Part shown: in pieces, positions 33,444 to 42,042 of the stretch
Layout: each line of letters begins with the position of its first letter
Numbering within the stretch: position 1 is the first letter of the stretch
Assembly: GCA_903828595.1 (NCBI GenBank)
Contig: CAIKMS010000008.1
Coordinates: 310,001 to 374,000 of the forward strand
Length of the DNA stretch: 64,000 bases
Direction of reading: 5' to 3'
DNA from: an uncultured Pseudomonadota bacterium
GTDB lineage: Bacteria; Pseudomonadota; Gammaproteobacteria; Steroidobacterales; Steroidobacteraceae
The notes under the pieces: generated by a model
Told to the model about the DNA's origin: nothing
The model's input: only the letters and a program-made list of their open reading frames with translations
The model's database searches: none
Position numbers and translations under genes: made by a program

Positions 33444-34148
33444 GTGCCAAAGTTTGACCGATCTTTAGTTGCTCGCGCGGCGCTGGCAGCGCTGCTGCTG
33501 TTTAGCCTGACACCGGTTCAGGCCAGCTCATGGGGCGCTGATGTCACGGGCGGAACGCTAGGATTAGGGGCAGATTTGGCCGTGGGCATTAACCCCAGTG
33601 TAGGTCTGCGCGTGGGCATGAACGGCTTTCACTACAGCGGTGCGGTCAACGCCACGGACGTGGCTTACCACGGGCAAATTAAGGTCAGTGAGCCGTTGGC
33701 CCGACTGGATTGGTTTGTTTGGGAAGATCCTTTTCATTTGACGGTGGGGCTGGGCTTTAACGGTCCGAAAATTGATGCCACAGGCCAGCCCACGGCCACG
33801 GGTAGCTATACGCTGAACGGTCACACCTACTCACTGGCCGATGTCACCGACCTGTCGGCTCACTTTGCTCAAGGCCATGCGGTCGCACCCTATCTAGGCC
33901 TAGGCTATGGTGCACCGGCCTTAAGTGCTGACCGACTCAGCGTGATCATCGATGCGGGTGTGCTTTACGGCGGACGCCCTGCGGTTGCGGTGAACGGCCA
34001 ATGCGCGCCCAGCGCGCCACCGGAGGTTTGTGCGCAATTAGCGACCGATTTAGCTTTTGAGAAGCAACGGCTAGTGGGCCAATTCTCCAAGCTGTCCTAC
34101 CTGCGCTGGTATCCGGTCATCAGTATAGGACTGGCCTATCGGTTTTAG
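33444..34148 (+). CDS. Probable outer-membrane beta-barrel protein
   Basis: A 234-residue protein with a clear signal peptide (cut near VQA-SS), many alternating amphipathic strands and a C-terminal phenylalanine (GLAYRF), the recognition signal for BAM-assembled barrels. Repeated Gly/aromatic strands such as VGLRVGMNGFHYSG and LTVGLGFNGPKID support an 8-10 strand barrel. The start is GTG 33444, seven bases after AAGGAG at 33431-33436. It follows the unknown exported protein and may work with it. Specific role unknown. Confidence 0.72.
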   Translation: MPKFDRSLVARAALAALLLFSLTPVQASSWGADVTGGTLGLGADLAVGINPSVGLRVGMNGFHYSGAVNATDVAYHGQIKVSEPLARLDWFVWEDPFHLTVGLGFNGPKIDATGQPTATGSYTLNGHTYSLADVTDLSAHFAQGHAVAPYLGLGYGAPALSADRLSVIIDAGVLYGGRPAVAVNGQCAPSAPPEVCAQLATDLAFEKQRLVGQFSKLSYLRWYPVISIGLAYRF

Positions 34149-34223
34149 CTTTGGCGCACTCGCTGTTAACTTAGCGTGACTTCATCGTGGCTAAAGCAGC
34201 TCGTGGCTTTGGCAGCGCGTAGT

Positions 34224-35507
34224 TTAGGCAGGGCCTGCCGGTGATGAGAGGTTGTGAATACGCACGGTCTTAATGGCGTTGTCGTGAATTTGCAGAACCT
34301 CCATGGACAGGCCGTGCAGTTTCAGCGAAGTGCCCGGTTCGGGAATAGTCTCTAAATATTCCAGAATCAGTCCGTTCAGGGTCTTAGGCCCGTTGGTCGG
34401 CAAGTCCCATTGCAAGGTGCGATTTAACGAGCGAATGGTGGCCGTGCCTGAAATCAACAGGCTGCCATCGTCATCTTTATAAACATCCTTGTGCAAGATG
34501 GACGGCTGGGTGGTGAACTCACCGACGATCTCCTCCAGGATATCTTCTAAAGTCACCAAGCCTTGCACGTCGCCGTACTCATCAACCACATACGCATGAC
34601 GACGTCGGTGGCGCTGGAAGCTCACCAGCTGCTGATTGAGCGTGGTGCCTTCGGGTACATAAAAAGGTTCTTGCCGTTCGGCCAGAGCAATAAGCTGCGC
34701 GCGGTCTAACTCGCCACGCATCAACTCACGCACCGCGCGCTTCATGTGCAACACACCAACGATGTGGTCCAGGTCTGCCCGGTAGACGGGAATGCGCGTG
34801 TGTTGCGCTTCGCGCAGGGCGTTTTCAATTTCGTCCCAATCGTCATCCAGATCAATGCCGCCAATTTCGTTGCGAGGCACCATGATGTCATCCACCGTGA
34901 TGCGCTCCAGATCCAGAATGCTCATCAGCATGCTTTGGTGACGTTGCGGAATCAGAGCACCTGCTTCGGCGACTACCGTGCGAAGTTCATCGGCGGACAA
35001 GGAGTGAGTGGCGTGCACATCGGTGGATGCGCCCAACAGTCGCAGCAAGCCATTCGCAAACAGGTTAATCAGCCAGATGATCGGGTAAGTGATCCACAGC
35101 AACGGTCGGTAGATAAAAGCCGAGGGCAGCGCCAGCGTCTCCGGATGCAGGGCGCCAAAGGTTTTTGGACCGACCTCCGCAAACAGCAACAAGACAACGG
35201 TAAGCACGCCGTTAGCGGCCGCCAGCCATTGCTCGCCCCAAATCTGCAAGGTCATTAAGGTGACGATACTGCCGGCGGTAACGTTGGCTAAGGTGTTGCC
35301 CAAAAGGATCAGGGCGATTAACCGATCGGGTCGTTGTAGCAGTCGCTCGGTGAGTCGCGCGGCCGGTTCGTTTCGACTGACACGATGTCGCAGTCGATAG
35401 CGATTCAAGCTCATCAGCGCCGTTTCGGTGCCAGAGAAAAACGCCGATAGCACGATGCACAGGCCTATGCCCAAAAGAGCACTGTGCACCGACAAAGCGT
35501 TAGTCAT
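34224..35507 (-). CDS. CNNM/CBS/CorC-domain transporter-associated protein (CorB/YfjD-like)
   Basis: A 427-residue inner-membrane protein. The N-terminal CNNM (DUF21) domain holds three or four membrane helices (about 8-180), followed by a CBS pair (about 205-325; IMVPRNEIGGIDLDDD, HTRIPVYRADLDHIVGVLHMK and YVVDEYGDVQGLVTLEDILEEIVGEF) and a C-terminal CorC/HlyC domain. Members bind ATP/Mg and take part in magnesium export or transport. It sits next to ypjD and ffh, as yfjD does in E. coli. Confidence 0.9.
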   Translation of the reverse strand: MTNALSVHSALLGIGLCIVLSAFFSGTETALMSLNRYRLRHRVSRNEPAARLTERLLQRPDRLIALILLGNTLANVTAGSIVTLMTLQIWGEQWLAAANGVLTVVLLLFAEVGPKTFGALHPETLALPSAFIYRPLLWITYPIIWLINLFANGLLRLLGASTDVHATHSLSADELRTVVAEAGALIPQRHQSMLMSILDLERITVDDIMVPRNEIGGIDLDDDWDEIENALREAQHTRIPVYRADLDHIVGVLHMKRAVRELMRGELDRAQLIALAERQEPFYVPEGTTLNQQLVSFQRHRRRHAYVVDEYGDVQGLVTLEDILEEIVGEFTTQPSILHKDVYKDDDGSLLISGTATIRSLNRTLQWDLPTNGPKTLNGLILEYLETIPEPGTSLKLHGLSMEVLQIHDNAIKTVRIHNLSSPAGPA

Positions 35508-35569
35508 GGGTGTTATCGCGATCGCCGATGACGCGATTAATCAAAGTCGCAGGCTCAGCGGTGTTCATG

Positions 35570-36418
35570 TCAGCCCCAGTGCCGATGCAGCAGGACTTCA
35601 AGCACAAATTTTGAGCCCAGATAAGCCAGCGCTAAAATCAAAAAGCCGGCGACGCTAAAACGTGCCGCGGTGCGGCCGCGCCAGCCGTAACGTAAGCGTC
35701 CGACGATCAGCGCGCCAAACAAGGCCCAGGCCAACAACGATAAGCCGACCTTGTGGGTCAGGTGTTGGGCACGCAGGTCGTACACAAAAACCAAACCCGT
35801 GAATAAGGCCGTGGTCAGTGCGATAAAGCCACCGGTCAGGGCGGTGAATAAACTTTTTTCCAACAGGTCCATGGGCGGGAGCACCCGTACCCAACCGTTA
35901 TGCTGGCGGGCTTTAAGGCGATTGCCCTGCATGACCAACAGCACCGCACAAATCGCCGCCATGGACAGCCAGCCGGTGGCGAGCATCGATAAGATCACGT
36001 GAGCGGTAAAAGCCACGCCGGCGGCGAACGACTCATGATACCCGCGCGGCAGAGCCGCGAAGGAGGCGGCCAAAGCGACCAGCGCATAATGCACGGCGGG
36101 CAAGCCGCGTAACGGCTGTTTGACTGCGGCGATAAAGGCGGTGACGGCGATCACCCAGCCCCAAATCGACAGGACATCGCCGATGTTCAGCGCATAGTCA
36201 GCCTGGTTGCGCAAAATGGCTGACAGATCCCAGCCATGCAGCACGATGGCAGCCGCCGCGATCGTCACGGGCGTTTTTAAGTCGCAAGCCGGGTCGCGCA
36301 ACAGCGCACGCCATGCGCTAACGGCGGCCAGCAAATACAACAGAGAAGCAAGCAGAGTAAACAAAGGAACCAGTCGTCGATGCGCCGTTACGCCGGCGAA
36401 GACTTTAGATGATTGCAC
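35570..36418 (-). CDS. ypjD: YpjD-like membrane protein of the cytochrome c assembly (CcsA) family
   Basis: A 282-residue protein with eight predicted membrane helices. Family features include SIWGWVIAVTAFIAA, LRGLPAVHYALVALAAS, FTAHVILSMLATGWLSMAAICAVLL and LTHKVGLSLLAWALFGALIVGRLRYGWRGR, which carry conserved histidines in CcsA proteins. YpjD genes precede ffh in opposite orientation in many gammaproteobacteria. The exact role is uncertain; a haem-related or envelope function is usually assumed. It is co-directional with the corB-like gene. Confidence 0.85.
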   Translation of the reverse strand: MQSSKVFAGVTAHRRLVPLFTLLASLLYLLAAVSAWRALLRDPACDLKTPVTIAAAAIVLHGWDLSAILRNQADYALNIGDVLSIWGWVIAVTAFIAAVKQPLRGLPAVHYALVALAASFAALPRGYHESFAAGVAFTAHVILSMLATGWLSMAAICAVLLVMQGNRLKARQHNGWVRVLPPMDLLEKSLFTALTGGFIALTTALFTGLVFVYDLRAQHLTHKVGLSLLAWALFGALIVGRLRYGWRGRTAARFSVAGFLILALAYLGSKFVLEVLLHRHWG

Positions 36419-36522
36419 AGCTGCGAAAGATCGGGAAGCATGCCGCCCCCGTGATGGTCTTATAATGGTGAAGCCACAGGGTGCCGTCTAACGTTTGGCG
36501 AGCACCAAGCCCAGGAGTTGCG

Positions 36523-37884
36523 ATGTTTGACAAGCTGACCAGTCGTTTAGCAGGCGCCGTTGAAGCGCTGCGCGGTCGTGGGCGCCTGACCGAGGACAAC
36601 ATCAATGACACGCTGCGCCAGGTGCGCATGGCGTTGTTAGAAGCCGACGTGGCGTTGCCGGTCGTCAAGAGTTTCATCACGGCGGTCAAAGAGCGTGCCC
36701 TGGGCTCAGCCGTACAGGCCAGTCTCACACCGGGTCAGGTGTTCATCAAGATCCTGCACGATGAGCTGGTGCGCGCGATGGGTGAGCCGGGTGCCGGGCT
36801 TAACCTGCGGGCGCAGCCACCGGTGGTGGTGTTGCTGGCGGGCCTGCAGGGTGCGGGTAAGACCACAACGGCAGCCAAGCTCGCGCGCTTGTTGATGGAA
36901 ACCCAGAAAAAGCGGGTGCTGCTCGTCTCTTGCGACGTCTACCGGCCGGCGGCGATTACCCAGTTAGAGCGGCTGGCCACGCAGATTGGGGCCGGATTTG
37001 TGGCCTCCGACAATACCCAGCGACCGGTTGATATTGCGGTAAGGGCCGTGCAGGAAGCCAAGCTGGGTTCTTACGACGTGCTTTTGGTGGATACGGCCGG
37101 CCGTTTACATGTCGATGACTCGATGATGGCCGAAGTTGCGGCCATTGATCAGGCCGTACAGGCACACGAGCGGTTGTTCATTGTGGACAGCATGGCCGGT
37201 CAGGATGCGGTGAATTCAGCGCGTGCATTCAACGAGGCGCTGGATTTGACTGGCGTGATTTTGACCAAAGCCGACGGTGATGCGCGCGGTGGTGCGGCGT
37301 TATCGGTGCGCGAAGTCACCGGCAAACCGATTTTGTTTTTAGGCGTCGGCGAGAAGGTGGAGGCCCTGGAGGTCTTTCACCCTGAGCGGGTGGCCTCGCG
37401 CATCTTGGGTATGGGCGACGTGTTGTCTTTGGTCGAGCAAGTCCAGGCCCAGGTGGACCAGGAAAAAGCGGCCAAGCTGGCGGACAAGCTCTCCAAGGGT
37501 AAGGGCTTTGATTTCAATGACCTACGTGAGCAGCTGCAGCAAATGCAGGCCATGGGTGGCTTAAGTGCTTTGATGGATAAGCTGCCCACCAAGCTCGCCA
37601 GTGCGGCGCAGGGCATGCCCACTCAGTTCGGTGACCGCGAGGCTAAGCGCAAAATTGCGATGATCAACTCGATGACGCCTAAAGAGCGGCGTAAGCCGGA
37701 TTTGATCGACGGATCCCGTAAGCGGCGTATTGCTGTGGGATCCGGCGTGCAGGTGCAGGACGTGAATCGATTGCTTAAAGAGTTTTTGCAGATGCAAAAA
37801 GTCATGAAACAGTTTTCCAAAGGTGGCATGAAAGGCCTGCTGCGCCAACTCGGCGGGCGGCTCCCCCCGGGCTTGGGGCGCTGA
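36523..37884 (+). CDS. ffh: Ffh, signal recognition particle GTPase
   Basis: Protein subunit of the SRP that, with 4.5S RNA, targets nascent membrane proteins. The N domain (MFDKLTSRLAGAVEALRGRGRLTEDNIND) and G domain (GLQGAGKTTTAAKLAR, DTAGR, TKADGDARGG) are intact. The M domain is Met-rich and has ERRKPDLIDGSRKRRIAVGSG for RNA binding. The ATG at 36523 follows AGGAG at 36512-36516. 453 residues is normal. It starts the ffh-rpsP-rimM-trmD-rplS cluster. Confidence 0.97.
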   Translation: MFDKLTSRLAGAVEALRGRGRLTEDNINDTLRQVRMALLEADVALPVVKSFITAVKERALGSAVQASLTPGQVFIKILHDELVRAMGEPGAGLNLRAQPPVVVLLAGLQGAGKTTTAAKLARLLMETQKKRVLLVSCDVYRPAAITQLERLATQIGAGFVASDNTQRPVDIAVRAVQEAKLGSYDVLLVDTAGRLHVDDSMMAEVAAIDQAVQAHERLFIVDSMAGQDAVNSARAFNEALDLTGVILTKADGDARGGAALSVREVTGKPILFLGVGEKVEALEVFHPERVASRILGMGDVLSLVEQVQAQVDQEKAAKLADKLSKGKGFDFNDLREQLQQMQAMGGLSALMDKLPTKLASAAQGMPTQFGDREAKRKIAMINSMTPKERRKPDLIDGSRKRRIAVGSGVQVQDVNRLLKEFLQMQKVMKQFSKGGMKGLLRQLGGRLPPGLGR

Positions 37885-38022
37885 CGGGGGTCTGGGCTCC
37901 TGCCGTTTCTTTGAATTCAGGGGCTTGCGAGGTTTCATTCCTGGCACGACTTGGGGTAGTATTGTCGGCTCTTTAGTGAGGGTGCGCGTTGCACCTTCAC
38001 GCGAAACAGGACTGTGTAAGCG

Positions 38023-38280
38023 ATGGTAACGATTCGACTGACTCGGCGTGGCGGCAAAAAAGCACCGTTTTATCACGTGGTAGCGACGGACAACCGTAAG
38101 CGCCAGGGTGGACGTACGCTCGAGCAATTAGGGCTGTTCAACCCGATTGCGCGTGGTAAGGAAATCCGCCTGCGTTTGGATGTGGCGCGCATTGATCATT
38201 GGCTGAGCACCGGTGCTAAGCCGTCGGAACGGGTAGCCGCGCTGGTCGCGGAATACCGCAAGCAGCAGGTTGCTGCCTGA
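38023..38280 (+). CDS. rpsP: Ribosomal protein bS16
   Basis: An 85-residue small-subunit protein. MVTIRLTRRGGKKAPFYHVVATDNRKRQGGR and LDVARIDHWLSTGAKPSERVAALV are diagnostic. A small GGTGC/GCACC hairpin lies in the leader. Its stop codon overlaps the proposed CTG start of rimM (CTGA). Confidence 0.97.
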   Translation: MVTIRLTRRGGKKAPFYHVVATDNRKRQGGRTLEQLGLFNPIARGKEIRLRLDVARIDHWLSTGAKPSERVAALVAEYRKQQVAA

Positions 38281-38864
38281 ACGAGCCTTCCTCCGGAGTC
38301 GCCGGCAACGGCGCTCCATCCGGGAATGACAGACAGGTACAGCTAGGCCGCATCGGTGCGCCTTGGGGCGTCCACGGTTGGCTGAAGGTCGAGTCGTTCA
38401 CGGAGCCTGCGACCGCCTTGTTGGATTACCCCGTTTGGCAATTAGCGGCGGTCGGTACCCTCAATGAGTCGGCCAGGGGCCAAGTGCCTACAGGGCCTTC
38501 GGTGCGGGTTTTGTCGGGTCGGGCTCAGGGTAACAAGCGGAGTCTGTTGGTGCGACTGGAGGGCGTGGATAGCCCGGAGGTTGCTCGGCAGTACACGACG
38601 CTAGAGATTTGGGTGCCTCGTTCGGCCATGCCGAGCGTGGCTCCGGGTGAGTATTACTGGGTAGATCTGATTGGTCTGCCGGTTGTCACGCTGGAGGGAC
38701 AGGCCTTAGGGCAGGTCAGCCATTTTGTCGATCTGCCGGCTAATCCGGTGGTGGTGGTCAAACAAGGAGCCAAGGAACACTGGATTCCGATGGCGCCTGA
38801 TCACGTGAAGCGAGTGGACGTGGCGGCCGGTTTGATTGAGGTCGACTGGGAGCCGTTGGTTTGA
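38277..38864 (+). CDS. rimM: RimM, 16S rRNA-processing/30S maturation factor (probable CTG start)
   Basis: RimM binds bS19 and matures the 30S head. The N-terminal RimM core, VQLGRIGAPWGVHGWLKVESF, is encoded well upstream of any ATG, GTG or TTG in this frame; the first standard start, TTG 38418, would delete it. The frame opens after a TAA at 38217. The best candidate is CTG at 38277, overlapping the rpsP TGA, with a weak AGG seven bases before, giving 195 residues. A base missing near 38326 in this sequence is the other explanation. The C-terminal PRC-barrel (YYWVDLIGLPVVTL) is normal. Confidence 0.85.
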   Translation: MNEPSSGVAGNGAPSGNDRQVQLGRIGAPWGVHGWLKVESFTEPATALLDYPVWQLAAVGTLNESARGQVPTGPSVRVLSGRAQGNKRSLLVRLEGVDSPEVARQYTTLEIWVPRSAMPSVAPGEYYWVDLIGLPVVTLEGQALGQVSHFVDLPANPVVVVKQGAKEHWIPMAPDHVKRVDVAAGLIEVDWEPLV

Positions 38865-39640
38865 TGGTAGGGACGCGTAGCGCGCCGCTGGCCATTGAAG
38901 TGGTCACGCTGTTTGATGAGCTTGTGCGCAGTAACCTGCGTTTCGGGGTGCTGGGTCGGGCGGTGGATCAGCGTTTATTGAGCGTGGGTACGACCGATCC
39001 CAGGGATTGGGCGACCGACGTGCACCGCACCGTGGACGACCGGCCTTATGGCGGTGGTCCGGGGATGGTGTTGGCTGTTGAGCCTTTGGCAACGGCGATT
39101 CGACAGGCGAAGGCTAAATTACCGGTCGACAGTCCGGTCATTTACCTCTCGGCGCAGGGCAAGCCGTTTGTGCAGGCCGATGCCGAGCGATTGGCGGCAT
39201 TGCCAGGGTTTGTGCTGCTGGCCGGTCGCTATGAGGGTGTGGACGAGCGAGTCCTTGAGGCTTGCGTGGATGAAGAGCTTTCCATCGGCGACTACGTGTT
39301 GTCGGGTGGTGAGCTGGCGGCTTGTGTGGTGATTGATGCCTGTGCGAGGTTGCTCCCCGGAGCGCTGTCGAACGAGCATTCCGCGCAAGAAGAGTCCTTC
39401 GCGCAGGGCTTGTTGGATTGGCCGCATTACACGCGGCCGGATGAGTGGCAGGGGCGGCGTGTGCCAGAGGTGCTTAAGAGCGGTAACCACGCTCAAATCG
39501 CACGCTTCAGGCGCAGCCAGGCGCTAGGTCGGACGGCTGAGAGGCGGCCGGACTTGTGGGCCCGAGTGGTGTTGAATGATTTAGACGCACGGCTCTTAGA
39601 GGAGTATCGTGCCGATCGCCAAAGCGGCGATAAGAAATAG
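38864..39640 (+). CDS. trmD: TrmD, tRNA (guanine-N1)-methyltransferase (m1G37)
   Basis: Knotted SPOUT methyltransferase making m1G37, needed for frame maintenance. VVTLFDELV begins the fold; RPYGGGPGMVL, LLAGRYEGVDERV and SIGDYVLSGGELAACVVIDA are the SAM-binding knot motifs. The catalytic Asp region (DWPHYTRPDEW) is present. The start is ATG 38864, overlapping the rimM stop; a TTG lies one codon upstream. 258 residues is normal. Confidence 0.96.
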   Translation: MVGTRSAPLAIEVVTLFDELVRSNLRFGVLGRAVDQRLLSVGTTDPRDWATDVHRTVDDRPYGGGPGMVLAVEPLATAIRQAKAKLPVDSPVIYLSAQGKPFVQADAERLAALPGFVLLAGRYEGVDERVLEACVDEELSIGDYVLSGGELAACVVIDACARLLPGALSNEHSAQEESFAQGLLDWPHYTRPDEWQGRRVPEVLKSGNHAQIARFRRSQALGRTAERRPDLWARVVLNDLDARLLEEYRADRQSGDKK

Positions 39641-39730
39641 CGTGATGTCGAGCATAGGCACGATGTCGCAGACGAGCGTAGGGGCTTCACAGCGAAGCTC
39701 AGTGAATGATGCGGAGACGGAAAGACAGCC

Positions 39731-40084
39731 ATGACAGTAACTAACAGATTCACCCAGGCGATTGAAAGTCGGCAAATGACCCGGCAGATCCCTGACTTCG
39801 GCCCGGGCGACACGGTTGTCGTTGAGGTTAAGGTTAAGGAAGGCGATCGTGAGCGCGTTCAGGCTTACGAGGGCGTGGTCATCGCGCGTCGCAATCGCGG
39901 CATGAACTCTTCTTTCACCGTGCGCAAGATCAGCCACGGCGAGGGCGTTGAGCGCGTGTTCCAAAGCTACAGCCCGTCGATCGGTGAAATCACCGTCAAG
40001 CGCCGCGGTAGTGTTCGCCGCGCGAAGCTTTACTACCTGCGTAGCCGTTCAGGTAAGTCGGCGCGTATCGAAGAGAAGGTCTAA
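39731..40084 (+). CDS. rplS: Ribosomal protein bL19
   Basis: A 117-residue large-subunit protein at the 30S-50S interface. [50 protein letters not shown] and [16 protein letters not shown] are the standard motifs. A GCTTC-ACAGC-GAAGC hairpin lies in its leader (about 39684-39698). An intrinsic terminator follows at 40112. Confidence 0.97.
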   Translation: MTVTNRFTQAIESRQMTRQIPDFGPGDTVVVEVKVKEGDRERVQAYEGVVIARRNRGMNSSFTVRKISHGEGVERVFQSYSPSIGEITVKRRGSVRRAKLYYLRSRSGKSARIEEKV

Positions 40085-40111
40085 GACCTTCCTTAGACTT
40101 GCAGGTACAAT

Positions 40112-40142
40112 GGTCCCGGTGTGAGTAACATCGGGACCTTTT
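40112..40142 (+). terminator. Intrinsic terminator of the trmD-rplS operon
   Basis: GGTCCCG (40112-40118) pairs with CGGGACC (40132-40138); an inner TGT/ACA pair extends the stem around a short loop, and four T residues follow. It ends four bases before the sppA ATG at 40146, so the sppA initiation region lies against the terminator's 3' side. Confidence 0.75.
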
Positions 40143-40145
40143 ACT

Positions 40146-41990
40146 ATGGCGTTTATCTTGCGTTTGTTGGGTCGCTTTTGGCGCGGGCTGGATGGCTTGC
40201 GCAAATTCCTGCACCTGCTTGTTTTGCTCACCCTGTTTGCCGTGCTGCTCGTTGCATTGCACCCGGCATCACCGAAAATGCCGGCAAAAGCCGCGCTGTG
40301 GGTGCGCCCCAGCGGCGTACTGGTTGAGCAACTCTCCGGTGATCCTTTCAATCAGGCGGTTAATCAGGCGACGGGTCAACCTAACCCGGAGACGCGGGTG
40401 CGTGACCTCACCGATGCCATTCGTGCGGCGGCTAAAGACAGTCGCATCAAGGTCTTAGTCCTTGATACTCGCGATCTGACCGGGGGCGGGGTCACTAAGC
40501 TTGCCCAAGTCGCCTTTGCACTGGATGAGTTTCGCGCCTCGGGCAAGAAAGTGTTGAGTCACGGCGGCTATGTCAGCCAGACCCAGTATTACCTGATGGC
40601 TCACGCGGACGAGATTTGGCTGGAACCCACCGGGCTTGTGGCCCTGGAAGGCTTTGCCAGTTACCGCACGTATTTTCATGATCTGCTCGATAAGATCGGC
40701 GTCACGGTGAACGTGTTTAAAGTCGGGACGTACAAATCGGCCGTTGAAGAATATACGGTTTCTAAAATGTCACCGGCTGATCGCGAGCAGACCGAAGCGT
40801 ACGTCAAGCCTTTGTGGGCCGCGTACGAAGCCGCTGTTACTAAGGCCCGTCACTTGCCGGATGGGGCTATCACGGCTTACATCAATAATTCGGTGACCGC
40901 GCTGCATGAGCTCAAGGGCGATGCGGCGTTAATGGCCGAGCAGCAACACCTCATCACCGGCCGTAAAAATCGCATCGAGTTTGAAGCAATGGTGAGCGCC
41001 ATCACCGGCGAGGATGAATCCACACACCGATTCAATGCCGTTGATACTGCGCAATACTTAGCCTCAAACCTCGTCGGTGATAGCGATGAGTCAGGGCCTG
41101 CTGAGGCTAAAGTCGCTGTGTTTTCCGCGGTGGGTGTCATCAAAGACGGTGAGCAAGAGCCAGGTACGGTGGGCGGCGATACCTTAGCTGAGCTGTTACA
41201 CGATGCGCGCTTTGATAAATCGGTTAAAGCGGTGGTGCTGCGCGTCGACAGTCCCGGCGGCAGCGTGCAGGCCTCGGAGCGTATCCGTCAGGAAGTCGAG
41301 GCACTCAAAACAGCCGGCAAACCGGTGGTAGCCTCCTTTGGCAGCGTCGCGGCATCGGGTGGTTATTACATCTCCATGCAGGCCGATGAAATCTATGCCG
41401 AGCCCACCACGATCACCGGGTCGATTGGCGTCTTTGCCATCGTGCCTACTTTTGAACACGTGCTGGATAAAGTCGGAATCACCACCGACGGGGTAGCCAC
41501 CTCGGCCATTGCCGATGCGATGAACTTAAGCCGACCGCTATCGGCGCAAACCAAAGAGCTCACCCAATCCGGCGTGGAATTTATTTATAACGACTTTATC
41601 CAGCACGTCGCCCAAGGCCGGCATAAGACGCCCGAGCAGATTGATGCGATCGCTCAAGGGCGTGTGTGGTTAGCCACCGATGCCTTGGATCGTGGTCTGG
41701 TGGATCATTTAGGAACTCTTAAAGAGGCGATTGCTGCTGCAGGCAAGCGTGCCGGTTTAGCGCCAGGCAAGTACGGCATCAGCTATCGCGAGAAGCACCT
41801 AGGCTGGCAGGAATCCCTGCTGCGCAGCCTGCGCGCCAGCGCCAGAGTGGGCATGGCTAACCTGGGACTGGCACAAAGCTCGCACCCGGCTTTGGATCAT
41901 GTGGTCGGCCGTCTGGATCAGGCCTCGCGCCAGCTGGCGAACTTCAAGGATCCTCGCGGGCTGTATCTTTACTGTAACTGCGCGCCGTAA
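40146..41990 (+). CDS. sppA: SppA, signal peptide peptidase (protease IV)
   Basis: Inner-membrane serine protease that digests cleaved signal peptides. A single N-terminal membrane helix (about residues 20-40) precedes two S49 domains. The catalytic Lys lies in VGTYKSAVEEYT near residue 197 and the catalytic Ser in GSVAASGGYYIS near 402, so the Ser/Lys dyad is intact. 614 residues matches the 67-kDa form. No Shine-Dalgarno is visible because the terminator abuts the start. It is the first frame after the trmD operon. Confidence 0.93.
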   Translation: MAFILRLLGRFWRGLDGLRKFLHLLVLLTLFAVLLVALHPASPKMPAKAALWVRPSGVLVEQLSGDPFNQAVNQATGQPNPETRVRDLTDAIRAAAKDSRIKVLVLDTRDLTGGGVTKLAQVAFALDEFRASGKKVLSHGGYVSQTQYYLMAHADEIWLEPTGLVALEGFASYRTYFHDLLDKIGVTVNVFKVGTYKSAVEEYTVSKMSPADREQTEAYVKPLWAAYEAAVTKARHLPDGAITAYINNSVTALHELKGDAALMAEQQHLITGRKNRIEFEAMVSAITGEDESTHRFNAVDTAQYLASNLVGDSDESGPAEAKVAVFSAVGVIKDGEQEPGTVGGDTLAELLHDARFDKSVKAVVLRVDSPGGSVQASERIRQEVEALKTAGKPVVASFGSVAASGGYYISMQADEIYAEPTTITGSIGVFAIVPTFEHVLDKVGITTDGVATSAIADAMNLSRPLSAQTKELTQSGVEFIYNDFIQHVAQGRHKTPEQIDAIAQGRVWLATDALDRGLVDHLGTLKEAIAAAGKRAGLAPGKYGISYREKHLGWQESLLRSLRASARVGMANLGLAQSSHPALDHVVGRLDQASRQLANFKDPRGLYLYCNCAP

Positions 41991-41998
41991 GCGGCGCG
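41981..41998 (+). terminator. Hairpin enclosing the sppA stop codon
   Basis: CGCGCCG (41981-41987) and CGGCGCG (41992-41998) are perfect inverted repeats; the 4-base loop TAAG holds the sppA stop. No U-tract follows. It may stabilise the mRNA end. Confidence 0.4.
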
Positions 41999-42015
41999 TC
42001 GTCACGGTCAGTGTG

Positions 42016-42042
42016 CGTCAGGCGCCTGTTAGGCGCCTGACG
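42016..42042 (-). terminator. 12-bp perfect hairpin over the response-regulator stop codon
   Basis: CGTCAGGCGCCT (42016-42027) and AGGCGCCTGACG (42031-42042) are perfect inverted repeats with a GTT loop. The minus-strand regulator's TAA stop lies at the loop. This very stable element separates the convergent sppA and regulator genes and likely blocks read-through both ways, although there is no clear T-run. Confidence 0.55.

Noticed and set aside
38418-38864. Short rimM starting at TTG 38418
   Set aside because: It would remove the conserved VQLGRIGAPWGVHGWLKVESF core, which is encoded intact in the same frame upstream.
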